In this document: positions 9,067-17,650 of the stretch, piece after piece
How the letters are laid out: every line of letters begins with the position of its first letter
How positions within the stretch are numbered: position 1 is the first letter of the stretch
NCBI GenBank assembly: GCA_944321955.1
Contig: CALUNG010000006.1
Span: forward strand, 1-64,000
Length of the DNA: 64,000 nt
Reading direction: 5' to 3'
From: an uncultured Alistipes sp.
Lineage (GTDB): Bacteria > Bacteroidota > Bacteroidia > Bacteroidales > Rikenellaceae
Notes under the pieces: model-generated
What the model saw: only the letters and a program-made list of their open reading frames with translations
What the model was told of the DNA's origin: nothing
The model's database searches: none
Made by a program: the position numbers and the translations under genes

Positions 9067-9795
9067 TCATTTACGATGATGAGATTTGTGCGTCGGCAAA
9101 GTTTGCGCCGCAGGAGGCATGCCTGCAGCCTCACCCGTCGCCTTCAGCTTGTGTACCGGCGAGCGCCTGTCATGCGACAGCCATCCCACGTAACGCATTG
9201 TCATCTTGGGGGTAATAAGTGTCAGCACGGTCTCGCCCGTTACGGTCGACACGATGAATCGCCCGAAATATGGTTTGTCTTCGTACATCAGCTTGAACGT
9301 GACGGAGAGTCCGGACTGGAACGGCAACAGCTTGTAATCCGTAATAGGCGAATCGAAGTTGAGGATCTCAACATATTGCGTTACGCCCTGCGATGTCGGC
9401 ATATGAACCTCGGCCGTATCGGTAAAGAACCCGAAATAGAAGTATTCGGCATATATCAGTCTCGAAGCACCGTCGGGATCGACCTCCTGCATGCTGTCGG
9501 GATAAAATACGAAGTTGCGCGAACGAACCAGCGAGTCGATGAATTGAGCGAAACGTTTCTCTTCGTCGGCACGTCGTTCGACATGTGTCGGACGGCGATT
9601 CGGAATCGGAGCACTCAACAGCTGCGACGTGGTATCGATTATCACGACGGGCTTCTGCTGTACCGGAACGACTGTCGTCACCGGCACATCTCCGCCCTGA
9701 CCGACAGAAACAGTCTCGTCGGTCTGAACGTTAGACTGGCCAAACACCGTTGCCGCCGACAGCAGCATGACGGATATGAACAACGATCTTTTCAT
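9067..9795 (-). CDS. DUF4251 exported protein (second of a pair)
   Basis: Predicted periplasmic or surface protein of a Bacteroidota family without known function. The signal peptide is about residues 1-19 (SLFISVMLLSAATVFG). A proline/charged linker leads to the DUF4251 domain from about residue 85, recognised by SRNFVFYPDSM and the closing beta-rich part. The C-terminal tail is basic and His-rich. It follows its paralogue by 15 bases, forming a two-gene unit closed by the hairpin at 9038-9059. Confidence 0.8.
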   Translation of the reverse strand: MKRSLFISVMLLSAATVFGQSNVQTDETVSVGQGGDVPVTTVVPVQQKPVVIIDTTSQLLSAPIPNRRPTHVERRADEEKRFAQFIDSLVRSRNFVFYPDSMQEVDPDGASRLIYAEYFYFGFFTDTAEVHMPTSQGVTQYVEILNFDSPITDYKLLPFQSGLSVTFKLMYEDKPYFGRFIVSTVTGETVLTLITPKMTMRYVGWLSHDRRSPVHKLKATGEAAGMPPAAQTLPTHKSHHRK

Positions 9796-9810
9796 GTCAA
9801 TGGCGTTTTA

Positions 9811-10434
9811 TCAGTAAAGGGCCGACAACGAGCCGCTGTATTGCACGGCATTGTACCACGGCGAGGAGATAGTCAGTGTACCGCCGCCGTTGGCCGAAAT
9901 GATCTCGAGGGTAAATGTATAGTTCTGAGCCGAATAGAGCGACGTTCCGAACGATACGGTCCAGCCGTCGTGCGTCTGTTCAACTACCAGATTGCTGACA
10001 TACGGCAGCGTATAGTTAAGCACCGTATATCGGTACGGAGGCGTATATCCCTTTATGTACGGCAGGCAGATGTCGACGGTCGTATCCCACAATGCCAGAT
10101 CGAAGTTGGGATTGCTGATAATCTGCATCGATCCTGCAGGTTGCTGCTGCATGGTCTGGGGATTGAACTGGAAATTGCGCGACAGTACAAGCGAATCGAT
10201 GAACTGCACGTACGATGCAATGCGGTCGGCGCGTCTCTTTTCACGGGCTTCGCGGCTCTCGTTGCGCAGCTCCTCACGGTAATCGCTGTCGGCAGGAGGC
10301 GTTTTACGGTTGGAGGCGGTAGTTGTTGCGCTCCGGGTTTTCTGTTTTTCCTGAGGCTTGGCACTCTGGGTCTGTCCGATAAGTGCTCCGCAACTTATCG
10401 CAACACAAATCATGAGAACGATAAACTTTTTCAT
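9811..10434 (-). CDS. DUF4251 exported protein (first of a pair)
   Basis: Paralogue of the next gene. The signal peptide is about residues 1-20 (FIVLMICVAISCGALIGQ), then a Lys/Gln/Arg-rich low-complexity linker (about 22-70). The DUF4251 domain begins at SRNFQFNPQTM, the same hallmark as the neighbour. Function unknown. No good TAnnTTTG box was found upstream. Transcription may come from uvrA through the imported acyltransferase, or the original promoter may have been displaced by that insertion. Confidence 0.8.
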   Translation of the reverse strand: MKKFIVLMICVAISCGALIGQTQSAKPQEKQKTRSATTTASNRKTPPADSDYREELRNESREAREKRRADRIASYVQFIDSLVLSRNFQFNPQTMQQQPAGSMQIISNPNFDLALWDTTVDICLPYIKGYTPPYRYTVLNYTLPYVSNLVVEQTHDGWTVSFGTSLYSAQNYTFTLEIISANGGGTLTISSPWYNAVQYSGSLSALY

Positions 10435-10458
10435 GGCTTAAAAAATGTTTTTCAAGCC
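10435..10458 (-). other. Hairpin touching the DUF4251 start codon
   Basis: Imperfect inverted repeat GGCTT...AAGCC with A/T-rich inner arms, directly before the ATG at 10434. It could end acyltransferase transcription (the U-rich arm is internal) or limit translation of the downstream gene. Weak evidence. Confidence 0.3.
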
Positions 10459-10493
10459 ATTGGAAAGCAAAATTCCTGCCTAAATAATTCCTA

Positions 10494-11591
10494 TCATTTT
10501 TTTAACCTTGCAGTACCAAACATAATGTGCGATAGAATATTACTGTTACGTTTTACAATAGTACTTATTGCTAAGCACATTGAGATAACTAATAATGTTA
10601 AAATAGACACACAAAATAACAATAAAACGGCATTATTTTGTGATGTATGATTCAAATAATTGACGACAGCAATAGGTAGTATTGGGATGAAAAAATAATG
10701 TACTAGATATATATCCAGAGTATTGCGCCCAAGAAACTGCATACATTTGCTAATACGGCCATTTCTTTCATAGAAATCTCGACAATGATAGAAAAATGAA
10801 AACATAACAAGAAATCCTATACATCTAGCCCACATAAATAACCCATAAAAAGAGTTCACTTCATAATGATACATCAAACAAAACACCAACCATGATATTA
10901 TTAGTAATGCATTAAATATCTCTTGATTCAATAACTTATAAAACAAATCTGAATACTGTTTAGCCAGTATACCCAGCATAAAGAATGGCAGGTTACGAGA
11001 AAAATTATCCAAACATACTATACCTTTAGACACAAATATCGGCATTTCAACAAATTGTACAAATACCATCAAGCCCAATGATGCAACAAATAATACTATT
11101 GGGATATAATTGATGACTATATTAGAGATTTTTGAGCCTATATAAATAGATGTATAATAAATAACAAACATATAGAACAATACAGGCACAAACCAATAGC
11201 CACCAAAGCCCTCTGTAAATAATCGTGCATCAAACAGTCCATTGCCGTGATACACATAATTGGCACCAAATAAAGATGCTAAAGTAAAAAATATAAAACA
11301 TGGGAAAAGCGCCCTCACTATTTTTTTCAATATACTATTAAAATAATCTTTTCTACTTATGAACGACCTTTTATATCCAACAAGACCACTAACAAAAAAG
11401 AAAAGAGGCATCCTAAATGAAGCTATTAGTTGAATTATAAACATATCCAGATCTATACGTGAGGTATTTACAATATGTCCAAACACGACTAAGAACATAG
11501 TAAATCCACGTAATGCATCTATATATTCTATACGTTTTCTTCGTTGAGATAGCTGCATATTGTCTATTTTTACTGAGTCTACATAGATCAT
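10494..11591 (-). CDS. Acyltransferase family 3 membrane protein, A+T-rich
   Basis: Integral-membrane O-acyltransferase of the AT3/OafA type, which transfers acetyl or other acyl groups to surface glycans. The start RIEYIDALRGFTMFLVVFGH gives the conserved Arg28 and the probable catalytic His39 in the first membrane helix. About ten hydrophobic segments follow over 365 residues. No extracellular SGNH domain is fused. Base composition is far from its neighbours: bases 11101-11160 hold 14 G/C of 60, against 28 of 60 at 12001-12060 in uvrA. It sits 6 bases after the uvrA stop and looks horizontally acquired. The acceptor is unknown and no glycan genes are adjacent. Confidence 0.85.
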   Translation of the reverse strand: MIYVDSVKIDNMQLSQRRKRIEYIDALRGFTMFLVVFGHIVNTSRIDLDMFIIQLIASFRMPLFFFVSGLVGYKRSFISRKDYFNSILKKIVRALFPCFIFFTLASLFGANYVYHGNGLFDARLFTEGFGGYWFVPVLFYMFVIYYTSIYIGSKISNIVINYIPIVLFVASLGLMVFVQFVEMPIFVSKGIVCLDNFSRNLPFFMLGILAKQYSDLFYKLLNQEIFNALLIISWLVFCLMYHYEVNSFYGLFMWARCIGFLVMFSFFYHCRDFYERNGRISKCMQFLGRNTLDIYLVHYFFIPILPIAVVNYLNHTSQNNAVLLLFCVSILTLLVISMCLAISTIVKRNSNILSHIMFGTARLKK

Positions 11592-11597
11592 AATTAA

Positions 11598-14441
11598 TTA
11601 AATTTTATATTTATATTGTCTATTATTCAGAATGCGTTTGAGAAACTGTCCCGTATAGCTGCGCTCGCATGCAGCGATCTCGGCAGGAGTTCCGGCCGCG
11701 ATTATCTCGCCGCCCTCCTCACCGCCTTCAGGACCCACATCGATGATATGGTCGGCAACCTTTATCACGTCGAGGTTATGCTCGATAACTATGGCCGTAT
11801 TTCCACGATCGACGAGTTTGTTGATAACCTCGAGCAGCTGACGGATATCTTCGAAGTGAAGTCCGGTCGTCGGCTCGTCAAGGATGTAAAGCGTACGGCC
11901 CGTATCGCGTTTCGACAGTTCGCTCGACAGCTTTATACGCTGACTTTCACCACCCGACAACGTCGTACAGGGCTGACCGAGGGTCAGATACCCGAGACCG
12001 ACCTCCTGTATTGCGCGCAGTTTGGTATATATCGAAGGAATGTTCTCGAAGAACTCGACGGCCATATTCACCGTCATGTTAAGTACGTCGTTGATGCTCT
12101 TGCCCTTGTATTTCACCTCGAGAGTCTCGCGGTTGTAGCGGTTTCCGCCGCAGGCCTTGCACTTGACATATACGTCAGGCAGGAAGTTCATCTCGATGGT
12201 CTGCACTCCGGCACCGCGACACTCTTCGCAACGGCCGCCCTTGACGTTGAACGAGAAACGTCCGGCCTTGAAACCGCGAATCTGCGCATCGGGCGTCGAT
12301 TCGAATAGCTTGCGTATGTCCGAAAAGACATTCGAATATGTCGCCGGATTGCTGCGCGGCGAACGGCCTATGGGCGACTGATCCACCACTACCAGCTTGT
12401 CGATATTCTCAAGCCCCTCGACCGAATCGTACTCCAGAGGACGGTCGAGCGAACGATAGAGATGACGGCTGAGTATCGGGCGCAAAGTTTCGTTGACGAG
12501 CGTTGATTTGCCCGATCCGCTGACACCGGTCACGCATATGAACTTGCCGAGCGGGAACTCGACGGTAACACTCTTCAGATTGTTGCCACGGGCACCGCGA
12601 ATGACTATACTGTCACCGTTGCCTTCTCGCAGGTGCGACGGTATTTCGATCTTTCGCCGGCCAGTCAGATAGTCGGCGGTCAGCGAGTTGGATTTCAGCA
12701 CGTCGTCGAACGTCCCGGCCACCATTATGTGACCGCCCTTGCGACCGGCCAAAGGACCGACATCGACAATATAGTCGGCTGCACGCATCATGTCCTCATC
12801 GTGTTCGACCACGATTACCGAGTTGCCGGCATCGCGCAGGTTCTGCAGGCTCTTTATGAGCCGCTGGTTGTCGCGCTGGTGCAAACCGATGCTCGGCTCG
12901 TCGAGAATATAGAGAACGTTTACGAGTTTCGATCCTATCTGCGTGGCCAGACGTATGCGCTGCGCCTCACCTCCGGAGAGCGACCGAGACGCCCGTCCGA
13001 GTGAAAGATACCCCAAACCGACATCCAGCAGGAAACGGGTACGCTCGCGAATCTCCTTTACGATGTCGCGGGCTATCTGCTGCTCCTTGGGCGACATCAC
13101 CTCCTCGACGTGCGATATCCACTCGGCAAAACGGGTTATCGACATGGCCGACACGTCGGCTATGTTCAATCCGCCGATCTTGAACTGCAGGGCCTCCTTC
13201 TTGAGGCGCGTGCCGCCGCACACCGAGCATGGCTTGTATATGAGGAACTGCTCACGCCATTTCTCGCCGCGTTTCGAGTTTTCGTCATCGGTTCTGTAAA
13301 GATATTCGGCTATACCCTCCCATGTCATGAGACGGCGGCCGCCACCCGAGTAAGAAAAGCCCGACGTATCGATGGTCATCGGCTCCGAATCGCCATACAG
13401 CACGGCATTAAGCCCGGCGTCCGAGATACTCTCTACCGGATCGTCGATCGTGAAGTCGTAACGGCGTCCGAGCGTCTCGAGTATGGCAAAAAGCAGGTTG
13501 TTGCGATATGGTCCGAGCGGTTCGACGGCTCCCTCACGCAGGGAACGGCTTGCATCGGGAATAATCTTCTTGATGTCGAAGACTGCCTCCTCGCCCAGAC
13601 CGTTGCAGTGAGGACATGCTCCCTTAGGGGAGTTGAACGAGAATGTATGCGGGGCCGGTTCTTCGAACGCAACACCGGTTGTCGGACACATCAGATGACG
13701 CGAATAATAACGCAAACCGTCGGCATCGTAGTCATACAGTGCCATCGTACCCTTACCCTGACGCATGGTCTCCTTCAGCGATGTCATCAGGCGGTCGCGC
13801 ATCTCTTCGCTGACACGCAAACGGTCGACGACAAGATCGATCGTATGTATCTTGTACCGGTCAAGACGTTCGCCGGCGGAGAATTCACGAATCTGTCCGT
13901 CGATACGGGCGTATATATACCCTTTCTTGGACAACGACTCGAACAGTTCGCGGTAATGGCCCTTGCGGCCCTTGACTATAGGGGCAAGCAGCGCCACCTT
14001 GCGCCCGTCGAATCCCTTTATTATCAAATCGCATATCTGTTCATCGGTGTAGTGCACCATCTCTTCGCCCGTAACGGGTGAATAGGCACGCGAGGCGCGG
14101 GCAAACAACAGACGCAGAAAATCGTTTATTTCGGTTACGGTGCCGACCGTAGATCGCGGATTGCGGTTCGTCGTCTTCTGTTCGATCGCCACCACGGGGC
14201 TCAGGCCCGTGATCTTGTCCACATCGGGACGCTCCATCGTACCAACAAACTGGCGTGCATATGTCGACAGCGTCTCCATGTAGCGGCGCTGCCCTTCGGC
14301 ATAGATCGTATCGAAAGCCAGCGACGACTTGCCGGATCCCGACAAACCGGTTATGACAACCAGTTTGTTACGGGGTATCTCCAAATCCACGTTTTTGAGG
14401 TTGTGGACACGGGCACCGAATATTTTGATCTTGTCCTCCAT
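11598..14441 (-). CDS. uvrA: Excinuclease ABC subunit A
   Basis: Damage-recognition ATPase of nucleotide excision repair. Two ABC modules are visible: Walker [10 protein letters not shown] near residue 32 and GVSGSGKST in the second half, with signatures LSGGEAQRI and LSGGESQRI. Zinc-binding cysteine pairs occur in [16 protein letters not shown] and CEECRGAG...CKACGGNR. The start is the ATG at 14441 (MEDKIKIFG), 8 bases after a -7 box; a longer frame upstream would cover that promoter. The protein is 947 residues. The last residues (NNRQYKYKI after FLKRIL) are encoded in A+T-rich DNA at the edge of the acyltransferase insert and may be a replaced tail. Confidence 0.97.
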   Translation of the reverse strand: MEDKIKIFGARVHNLKNVDLEIPRNKLVVITGLSGSGKSSLAFDTIYAEGQRRYMETLSTYARQFVGTMERPDVDKITGLSPVVAIEQKTTNRNPRSTVGTVTEINDFLRLLFARASRAYSPVTGEEMVHYTDEQICDLIIKGFDGRKVALLAPIVKGRKGHYRELFESLSKKGYIYARIDGQIREFSAGERLDRYKIHTIDLVVDRLRVSEEMRDRLMTSLKETMRQGKGTMALYDYDADGLRYYSRHLMCPTTGVAFEEPAPHTFSFNSPKGACPHCNGLGEEAVFDIKKIIPDASRSLREGAVEPLGPYRNNLLFAILETLGRRYDFTIDDPVESISDAGLNAVLYGDSEPMTIDTSGFSYSGGGRRLMTWEGIAEYLYRTDDENSKRGEKWREQFLIYKPCSVCGGTRLKKEALQFKIGGLNIADVSAMSITRFAEWISHVEEVMSPKEQQIARDIVKEIRERTRFLLDVGLGYLSLGRASRSLSGGEAQRIRLATQIGSKLVNVLYILDEPSIGLHQRDNQRLIKSLQNLRDAGNSVIVVEHDEDMMRAADYIVDVGPLAGRKGGHIMVAGTFDDVLKSNSLTADYLTGRRKIEIPSHLREGNGDSIVIRGARGNNLKSVTVEFPLGKFICVTGVSGSGKSTLVNETLRPILSRHLYRSLDRPLEYDSVEGLENIDKLVVVDQSPIGRSPRSNPATYSNVFSDIRKLFESTPDAQIRGFKAGRFSFNVKGGRCEECRGAGVQTIEMNFLPDVYVKCKACGGNRYNRETLEVKYKGKSINDVLNMTVNMAVEFFENIPSIYTKLRAIQEVGLGYLTLGQPCTTLSGGESQRIKLSSELSKRDTGRTLYILDEPTTGLHFEDIRQLLEVINKLVDRGNTAIVIEHNLDVIKVADHIIDVGPEGGEEGGEIIAAGTPAEIAACERSYTGQFLKRILNNRQYKYKI

Positions 14442-14449
14442 AATTCGGG

Positions 14450-14457
14450 CAAAGATA
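14450..14457 (-). promoter_or_regulatory. -7 promoter box for uvrA (near-leaderless)
   Basis: Minus-strand TATCTTTG, 8 bases from the ATG at 14441. Its position also decides the start codon. Confidence 0.65.
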
Positions 14458-14553
14458 CTAAAAGGTGAGCGCAGAGACAAATGAAAACCCAAGTTTTCAT
14501 CACCGGCACGGCCAAGGCCCACTCATGGAGATGTAAAAGGAGAGATGCTAAAT

Positions 14554-14570
14554 TGCCGTTGTCAACGGCA
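14554..14570 (-). terminator. Weak terminator-like hairpin after the TauE/SafE gene
   Basis: TGCCGTT/AACGGCA stem of 7 bp with a 3-base loop overlapping the stop codon at 14562, followed by ATTTAG on the minus strand. There is no strong U-run. Confidence 0.35.
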
Positions 14571-15347
14571 CACCGACAGCATCGAACTGAACATGTCGTG
14601 CAGAGAGAGAATACCTATGAGGTCGGCAAAACATACAAGCACCATGACGATCGTGAATATCTTTATGAAACGCCCGCCCCACCCGACGAAATAGCGTGAC
14701 GCAAGCCATGCGCCGATCACGTTTCCGAGTCCGTGCAGCAGTCCGTACGAATACTCTACCTGTCCGTTGATCATGAAGACGGCCAGCGAGAAAGGCGTAG
14801 CGATGAATATGACGAATCCCTTTATGACGTTTGCCGTCACGATGTCCATTTTCATCGACCAGAGCGTAATTGCCAGGATGATGTATCCGAGACCTATGTA
14901 TATGTACCCGCCATAGAAACCTATCAGCAGAAACCACAGATAGTGATGCGGTTTGACCTCCATGCGGGTACCGCCGTGGAAACGCTTATGGTTGTCGAAA
15001 ATCAGATACAGCAGTATGAATGTAAGGACGACCCCGTAGCATATCTTGAAAACGGTCTCGTTTATTCGCGAGGCCACGAGCGAACCGGCAATGTTTCCGA
15101 TGATGACGGGAATCGACAACAGCAGTCCGTTCTTGACGTCGAGCATGCGTTTGCGCAGGAACGTAACCGATGCCGTCAGGTTCTGGAGCAGTACTGCTAT
15201 TCGGTTTGTACCGTTAGCGACGGTTATGGGCATACCGAGTACCATGAACACGGTCATGGTGATGATCGAGCCGCCGCCGGCCAACGTATTGATAATACCG
15301 ACGACGATGCCCGAAACGACAAGCATTATTATGGCATCGTAAGTCAT
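14562..15347 (-). CDS. TSUP-family permease (TauE/SafE type)
   Basis: Inner-membrane transporter of 261 residues with about eight hydrophobic segments. The N-terminal half carries GIINTLAGGGSIITMTVFM and ANGTNRIAVLLQN, both typical of TauE/SafE (sulfite, sulfonate or other organic-anion exporters). It starts 4 bases after the stop of the nitrilase-family gene and is probably co-transcribed with it. A sulfur-compound substrate would be interesting in view of the sulfonate-related gene near 49 kb, but nothing here fixes the substrate. Confidence 0.9.
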   Translation of the reverse strand: MTYDAIIMLVVSGIVVGIINTLAGGGSIITMTVFMVLGMPITVANGTNRIAVLLQNLTASVTFLRKRMLDVKNGLLLSIPVIIGNIAGSLVASRINETVFKICYGVVLTFILLYLIFDNHKRFHGGTRMEVKPHHYLWFLLIGFYGGYIYIGLGYIILAITLWSMKMDIVTANVIKGFVIFIATPFSLAVFMINGQVEYSYGLLHGLGNVIGAWLASRYFVGWGGRFIKIFTIVMVLVCFADLIGILSLHDMFSSMLSVCR

Positions 15348-15351
15348 TGTT

Positions 15352-16116
15352 TCAAGGTTTTATTTCAAAATTGTCGGCGTCGCGCCACACCGGAAAACTT
15401 TCGCGGAAATGCACGAGCCGATCAGTATCCAGAACCGCCGTAACGAGGCCTTCACGGTCGTTCATCTCGACAAGCGTTTCGCCCCTGAAGTCGATTACGG
15501 CCGAATCGCCGACATATTTGGTCGACGGATCGGCACCCGTACGGTTTACGCCTACGACATAGGCCAGATTTTCGATTGCGCGTGCACGCAGCAACGTGCG
15601 CCACACGTTACGGCGCGATGCGGCCCACGATGCCGGACAGATTATGGCATCGTAATCTCCGCGATTACGGCTCCACACCGGGAAACGCAGATCGTAGCAT
15701 ACCAACAGCAGGAATCGTACACCGCGATATTCGACAACCACACGTTTGTCTCCGGGCAGGAAGCACTTGTCTTCACCGCCTATGCCGAACAGATGTCTTT
15801 TGTCATAGCATGCAATCACTCCCGACGGCTTGACGAACATCATCCGGTTGAAGCATTTGCCGTTCTCGTTTATGGCGACACTCCCGACAATGGCCCGGTC
15901 GTATTTTGCAGCGGTACGTTTGAGCCACGTTACCACGGTCCCGTCCATCCGTTGAGCCACAGCCTCGGTATCGACAACAAAACCTGTTGCGAAGGTCTCC
16001 GGCAGCACGACGATATCGGCATCACATCCGGCAACAAAAGCCTCTGCTCTGGCCAGATTGGCGCGCACGTCGCACCAGGCCATGTTAAGTTGACATATTG
16101 CTATATTGAGTCTCAT
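15352..16116 (-). CDS. Nitrilase-superfamily amidase (omega-amidase-like)
   Basis: Cytosolic C-N hydrolase. The Glu-Lys-Cys triad is clear: LPETFATGF (Glu40), YDKRHLF (Lys106), LVCYDLRFPVW (Cys140). The 254-residue length and these motifs suit the YafV/omega-amidase branch, which hydrolyses 2-oxoglutaramate and 2-oxosuccinamate in transamination salvage. The start at 16116 (MRLNIAICQLN) is chosen because a -7 box lies immediately upstream. An extended frame to 16161 would read through the promoter. It is first gene of a pair with the permease. Confidence 0.9.
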   Translation of the reverse strand: MRLNIAICQLNMAWCDVRANLARAEAFVAGCDADIVVLPETFATGFVVDTEAVAQRMDGTVVTWLKRTAAKYDRAIVGSVAINENGKCFNRMMFVKPSGVIACYDKRHLFGIGGEDKCFLPGDKRVVVEYRGVRFLLLVCYDLRFPVWSRNRGDYDAIICPASWAASRRNVWRTLLRARAIENLAYVVGVNRTGADPSTKYVGDSAVIDFRGETLVEMNDREGLVTAVLDTDRLVHFRESFPVWRDADNFEIKP

Positions 16117-16122
16117 TCTATA

Positions 16123-16130
16123 CAAATATA
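16123..16130 (-). promoter_or_regulatory. -7 promoter box for the nitrilase gene (leaderless)
   Basis: Minus-strand TATATTTG with only 6 bases (TATAGA in between) before the ATG. This is the shortest box-to-start distance in the window. Confidence 0.7.
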
Positions 16131-16180
16131 CTAAAAAACAGCGTAAAATGGAACTGCCCAAGCAAATAAAATCAGTGATA

Positions 16181-16203
16181 CGGCCTGCTTGTTACGCAGG
16201 CCG
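16181..16203 (-). terminator. Hairpin after the His/Pro-rich lipoprotein gene
   Basis: CGGCCTGC/GCAGGCCG stem of 8 bp or more, 8 bases beyond the stop at 16212. The following minus-strand sequence is only moderately T-rich. Confidence 0.6.
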
Positions 16204-16211
16204 TCACTACT

Positions 16212-16616
16212 CTACTTCCGCATATCCACCGGAGGTGCAGGCGGCACTTCGCCTTCATGCGGACGCGGCGGGACCTCATGTGGAGCCGCAGCAGCCTCGG
16301 CACGCTTGTCTCGATGTTTCGGACGGGCCTTTCCGTCATGCGGTGGTACCGGAGCCTCATGACGAACTGCAGCCTCCATCCCCTGACGTTCATGTGGCGG
16401 CATTGGCGGTACGTCATGTTTATGTTTGTGACCGCGAGGCGGTTTGGGCGGCTTGGGAGGTTTCGGGCCTCGTTTGTCATGATGCGGCGGCAATGGATGG
16501 TGATGTGCAGGAGGTGCAGGCGGCTGAGGACGCCGTGCAGCACACGATGTAGACAAAATACCGGACAATATGATGCCCAGACATATCAGTATTCGTACAA
16601 TTCTCATGGCATGCAT
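16212..16616 (-). CDS. His/Pro-rich low-complexity lipoprotein
   Basis: Not assigned to a family. Residues 1-25 form a lipoprotein signal with lipobox LSTSC (Cys25). The mature part, about 110 residues, consists mostly of Pro, His, Lys, Arg, Glu and Ala, with 14 histidines including HHH, HH and GHKHKHD, and PPKPPKPP repeats. This suggests an extended, metal-binding or wall-spanning lipoprotein. A -7 box 17 bases upstream, and a hairpin after the stop, support a real gene despite a competing frame on the other strand. Either Met1 or Met4 could be the start. Confidence 0.7.
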   Translation of the reverse strand: MHAMRIVRILICLGIILSGILSTSCAARRPQPPAPPAHHHPLPPHHDKRGPKPPKPPKPPRGHKHKHDVPPMPPHERQGMEAAVRHEAPVPPHDGKARPKHRDKRAEAAAAPHEVPPRPHEGEVPPAPPVDMRK

Positions 16617-16633
16617 GTTTTTACAGATTTATA

Positions 16634-16641
16634 CAAATTTA
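16634..16641 (-). promoter_or_regulatory. -7 promoter box for the His/Pro-rich lipoprotein
   Basis: Minus-strand TAAATTTG, 17 bases from the first ATG at 16616. Confidence 0.55.
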
Positions 16642-16781
16642 ATGAAAACAATCCTAAAATGCAATAATAAATGGCATCAAGAACAGTCTACAATGCATCG
16701 ACAGCGGTCTTTTATGCTACGACACGATTATGTGTCGGCATGATAAGTCACGAATAATTCGTCAATCTGTGAATAGTTTTG

Positions 16782-16789
16782 TATTTTTG
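16782..16789 (+). promoter_or_regulatory. -7 promoter box for the CvfB-like gene
   Basis: TATTTTTG, 21 bases before the ATG at 16811. This rules out the longer frame beginning at 16730. Confidence 0.6.
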
Positions 16790-16810
16790 TCTCGACAAAA
16801 GAGACGACCG

Positions 16811-17650
16811 ATGAAGACAGGCCAAATACAGAAACTAAAGGTAAACCGCATATCGGATTACGGCCTATATCTTGCCGATGAAGAGCAGAACGAGGTATTG
16901 TTGCCCAACAAATATGTCTCCCTCGCCGACAAGGTAGGCGACGAGAAGGAGGTATTCGTATACCACGATTCCGAGGACAGACTCGTCGCAACGACCGAGA
17001 CGCCTAAGATAAAGGCCGGCGAAGTTGCATACCTCAAGGTCGTGGACCGCTCGATACACGGGGCATTTCTCGACTGGGGGCTTGCGGGCAAGGACCTCTT
17101 CCTGCCAAACCGCAACCAGCAGGGAGGCGTGATAATCGGCCACAGCTATCTGGTGTACCTGTACGTGGACAACATCACGGGCCGTTGCGTTGCGACAATG
17201 AAATTCAAGGCTTTCGTCGACAACGACATTCTGACCGTAAAACCGAGGCAGGAGGTTGATATAACCATAGCCTCGGAGAGTCCTATCGGATACCGCGTCA
17301 TCATAAACAACCGCCATTGGGGCATGCTCTACAAGAACCAGCTTTTCCGCCCCGTAAGTATCGGCGAGAAGCTCAAGGCATACATACGGCGCATAACCGA
17401 CGACAACCGCATAGACGTCAGCCTGCAACAGGAAGGCTACGCCGAAGTACGTCATTCGGCCGAGACTCTGACGGCGCTGTTGCATGAGAACGGCGGATTT
17501 CTGCCGCTCAACGACGACAGTTCGCCCGAGGAGATAATGCGGCTCACACACATGAGCAAAAAGGTGTTCAAACGTTCGCTCGGCATGCTCATGAAACGAG
17601 GAGAGGTCGAACCGGTGGAGAATGGCATTAAAACCATAAACAGAAAATGA
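16811..17650 (+). CDS. CvfB-like S1-domain RNA-binding protein
   Basis: Cytosolic protein of 279 residues with the CvfB architecture: tandem S1-like OB domains (about residues 3-60, 65-130 and 140-210) and a C-terminal winged-helix-like part (about 215-279, with ITRL-type MRLTHMSKKVFKRSLGMLMKRGEV). In firmicutes the family binds RNA and affects virulence-gene expression; the role in Bacteroidota is not established. The stop overlaps the next ATG by 4 bases (ATGA), so translation is coupled to the methyltransferase. Confidence 0.85.
   Translation: MKTGQIQKLKVNRISDYGLYLADEEQNEVLLPNKYVSLADKVGDEKEVFVYHDSEDRLVATTETPKIKAGEVAYLKVVDRSIHGAFLDWGLAGKDLFLPNRNQQGGVIIGHSYLVYLYVDNITGRCVATMKFKAFVDNDILTVKPRQEVDITIASESPIGYRVIINNRHWGMLYKNQLFRPVSIGEKLKAYIRRITDDNRIDVSLQQEGYAEVRHSAETLTALLHENGGFLPLNDDSSPEEIMRLTHMSKKVFKRSLGMLMKRGEVEPVENGIKTINRK

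Noticed and set aside
14481..14500. ATGAAAAC...GTTTTCAT inverted repeat between the TauE/SafE gene and uvrA
   Set aside because: It lies upstream of the uvrA promoter with no T-run, and its composition makes chance likely.
16106..16552. Plus-strand open frame opposite the His/Pro-rich lipoprotein
   Set aside because: It starts inside the nitrilase promoter region and has no ribosome-binding site. The minus-strand frame has a signal peptide, lipobox, -7 box and terminator.
16715..16740. Imperfect inverted repeat upstream of the CvfB-like gene
   Set aside because: Arms are short and asymmetric, and it is over 40 bases from the -7 box; it could be chance.
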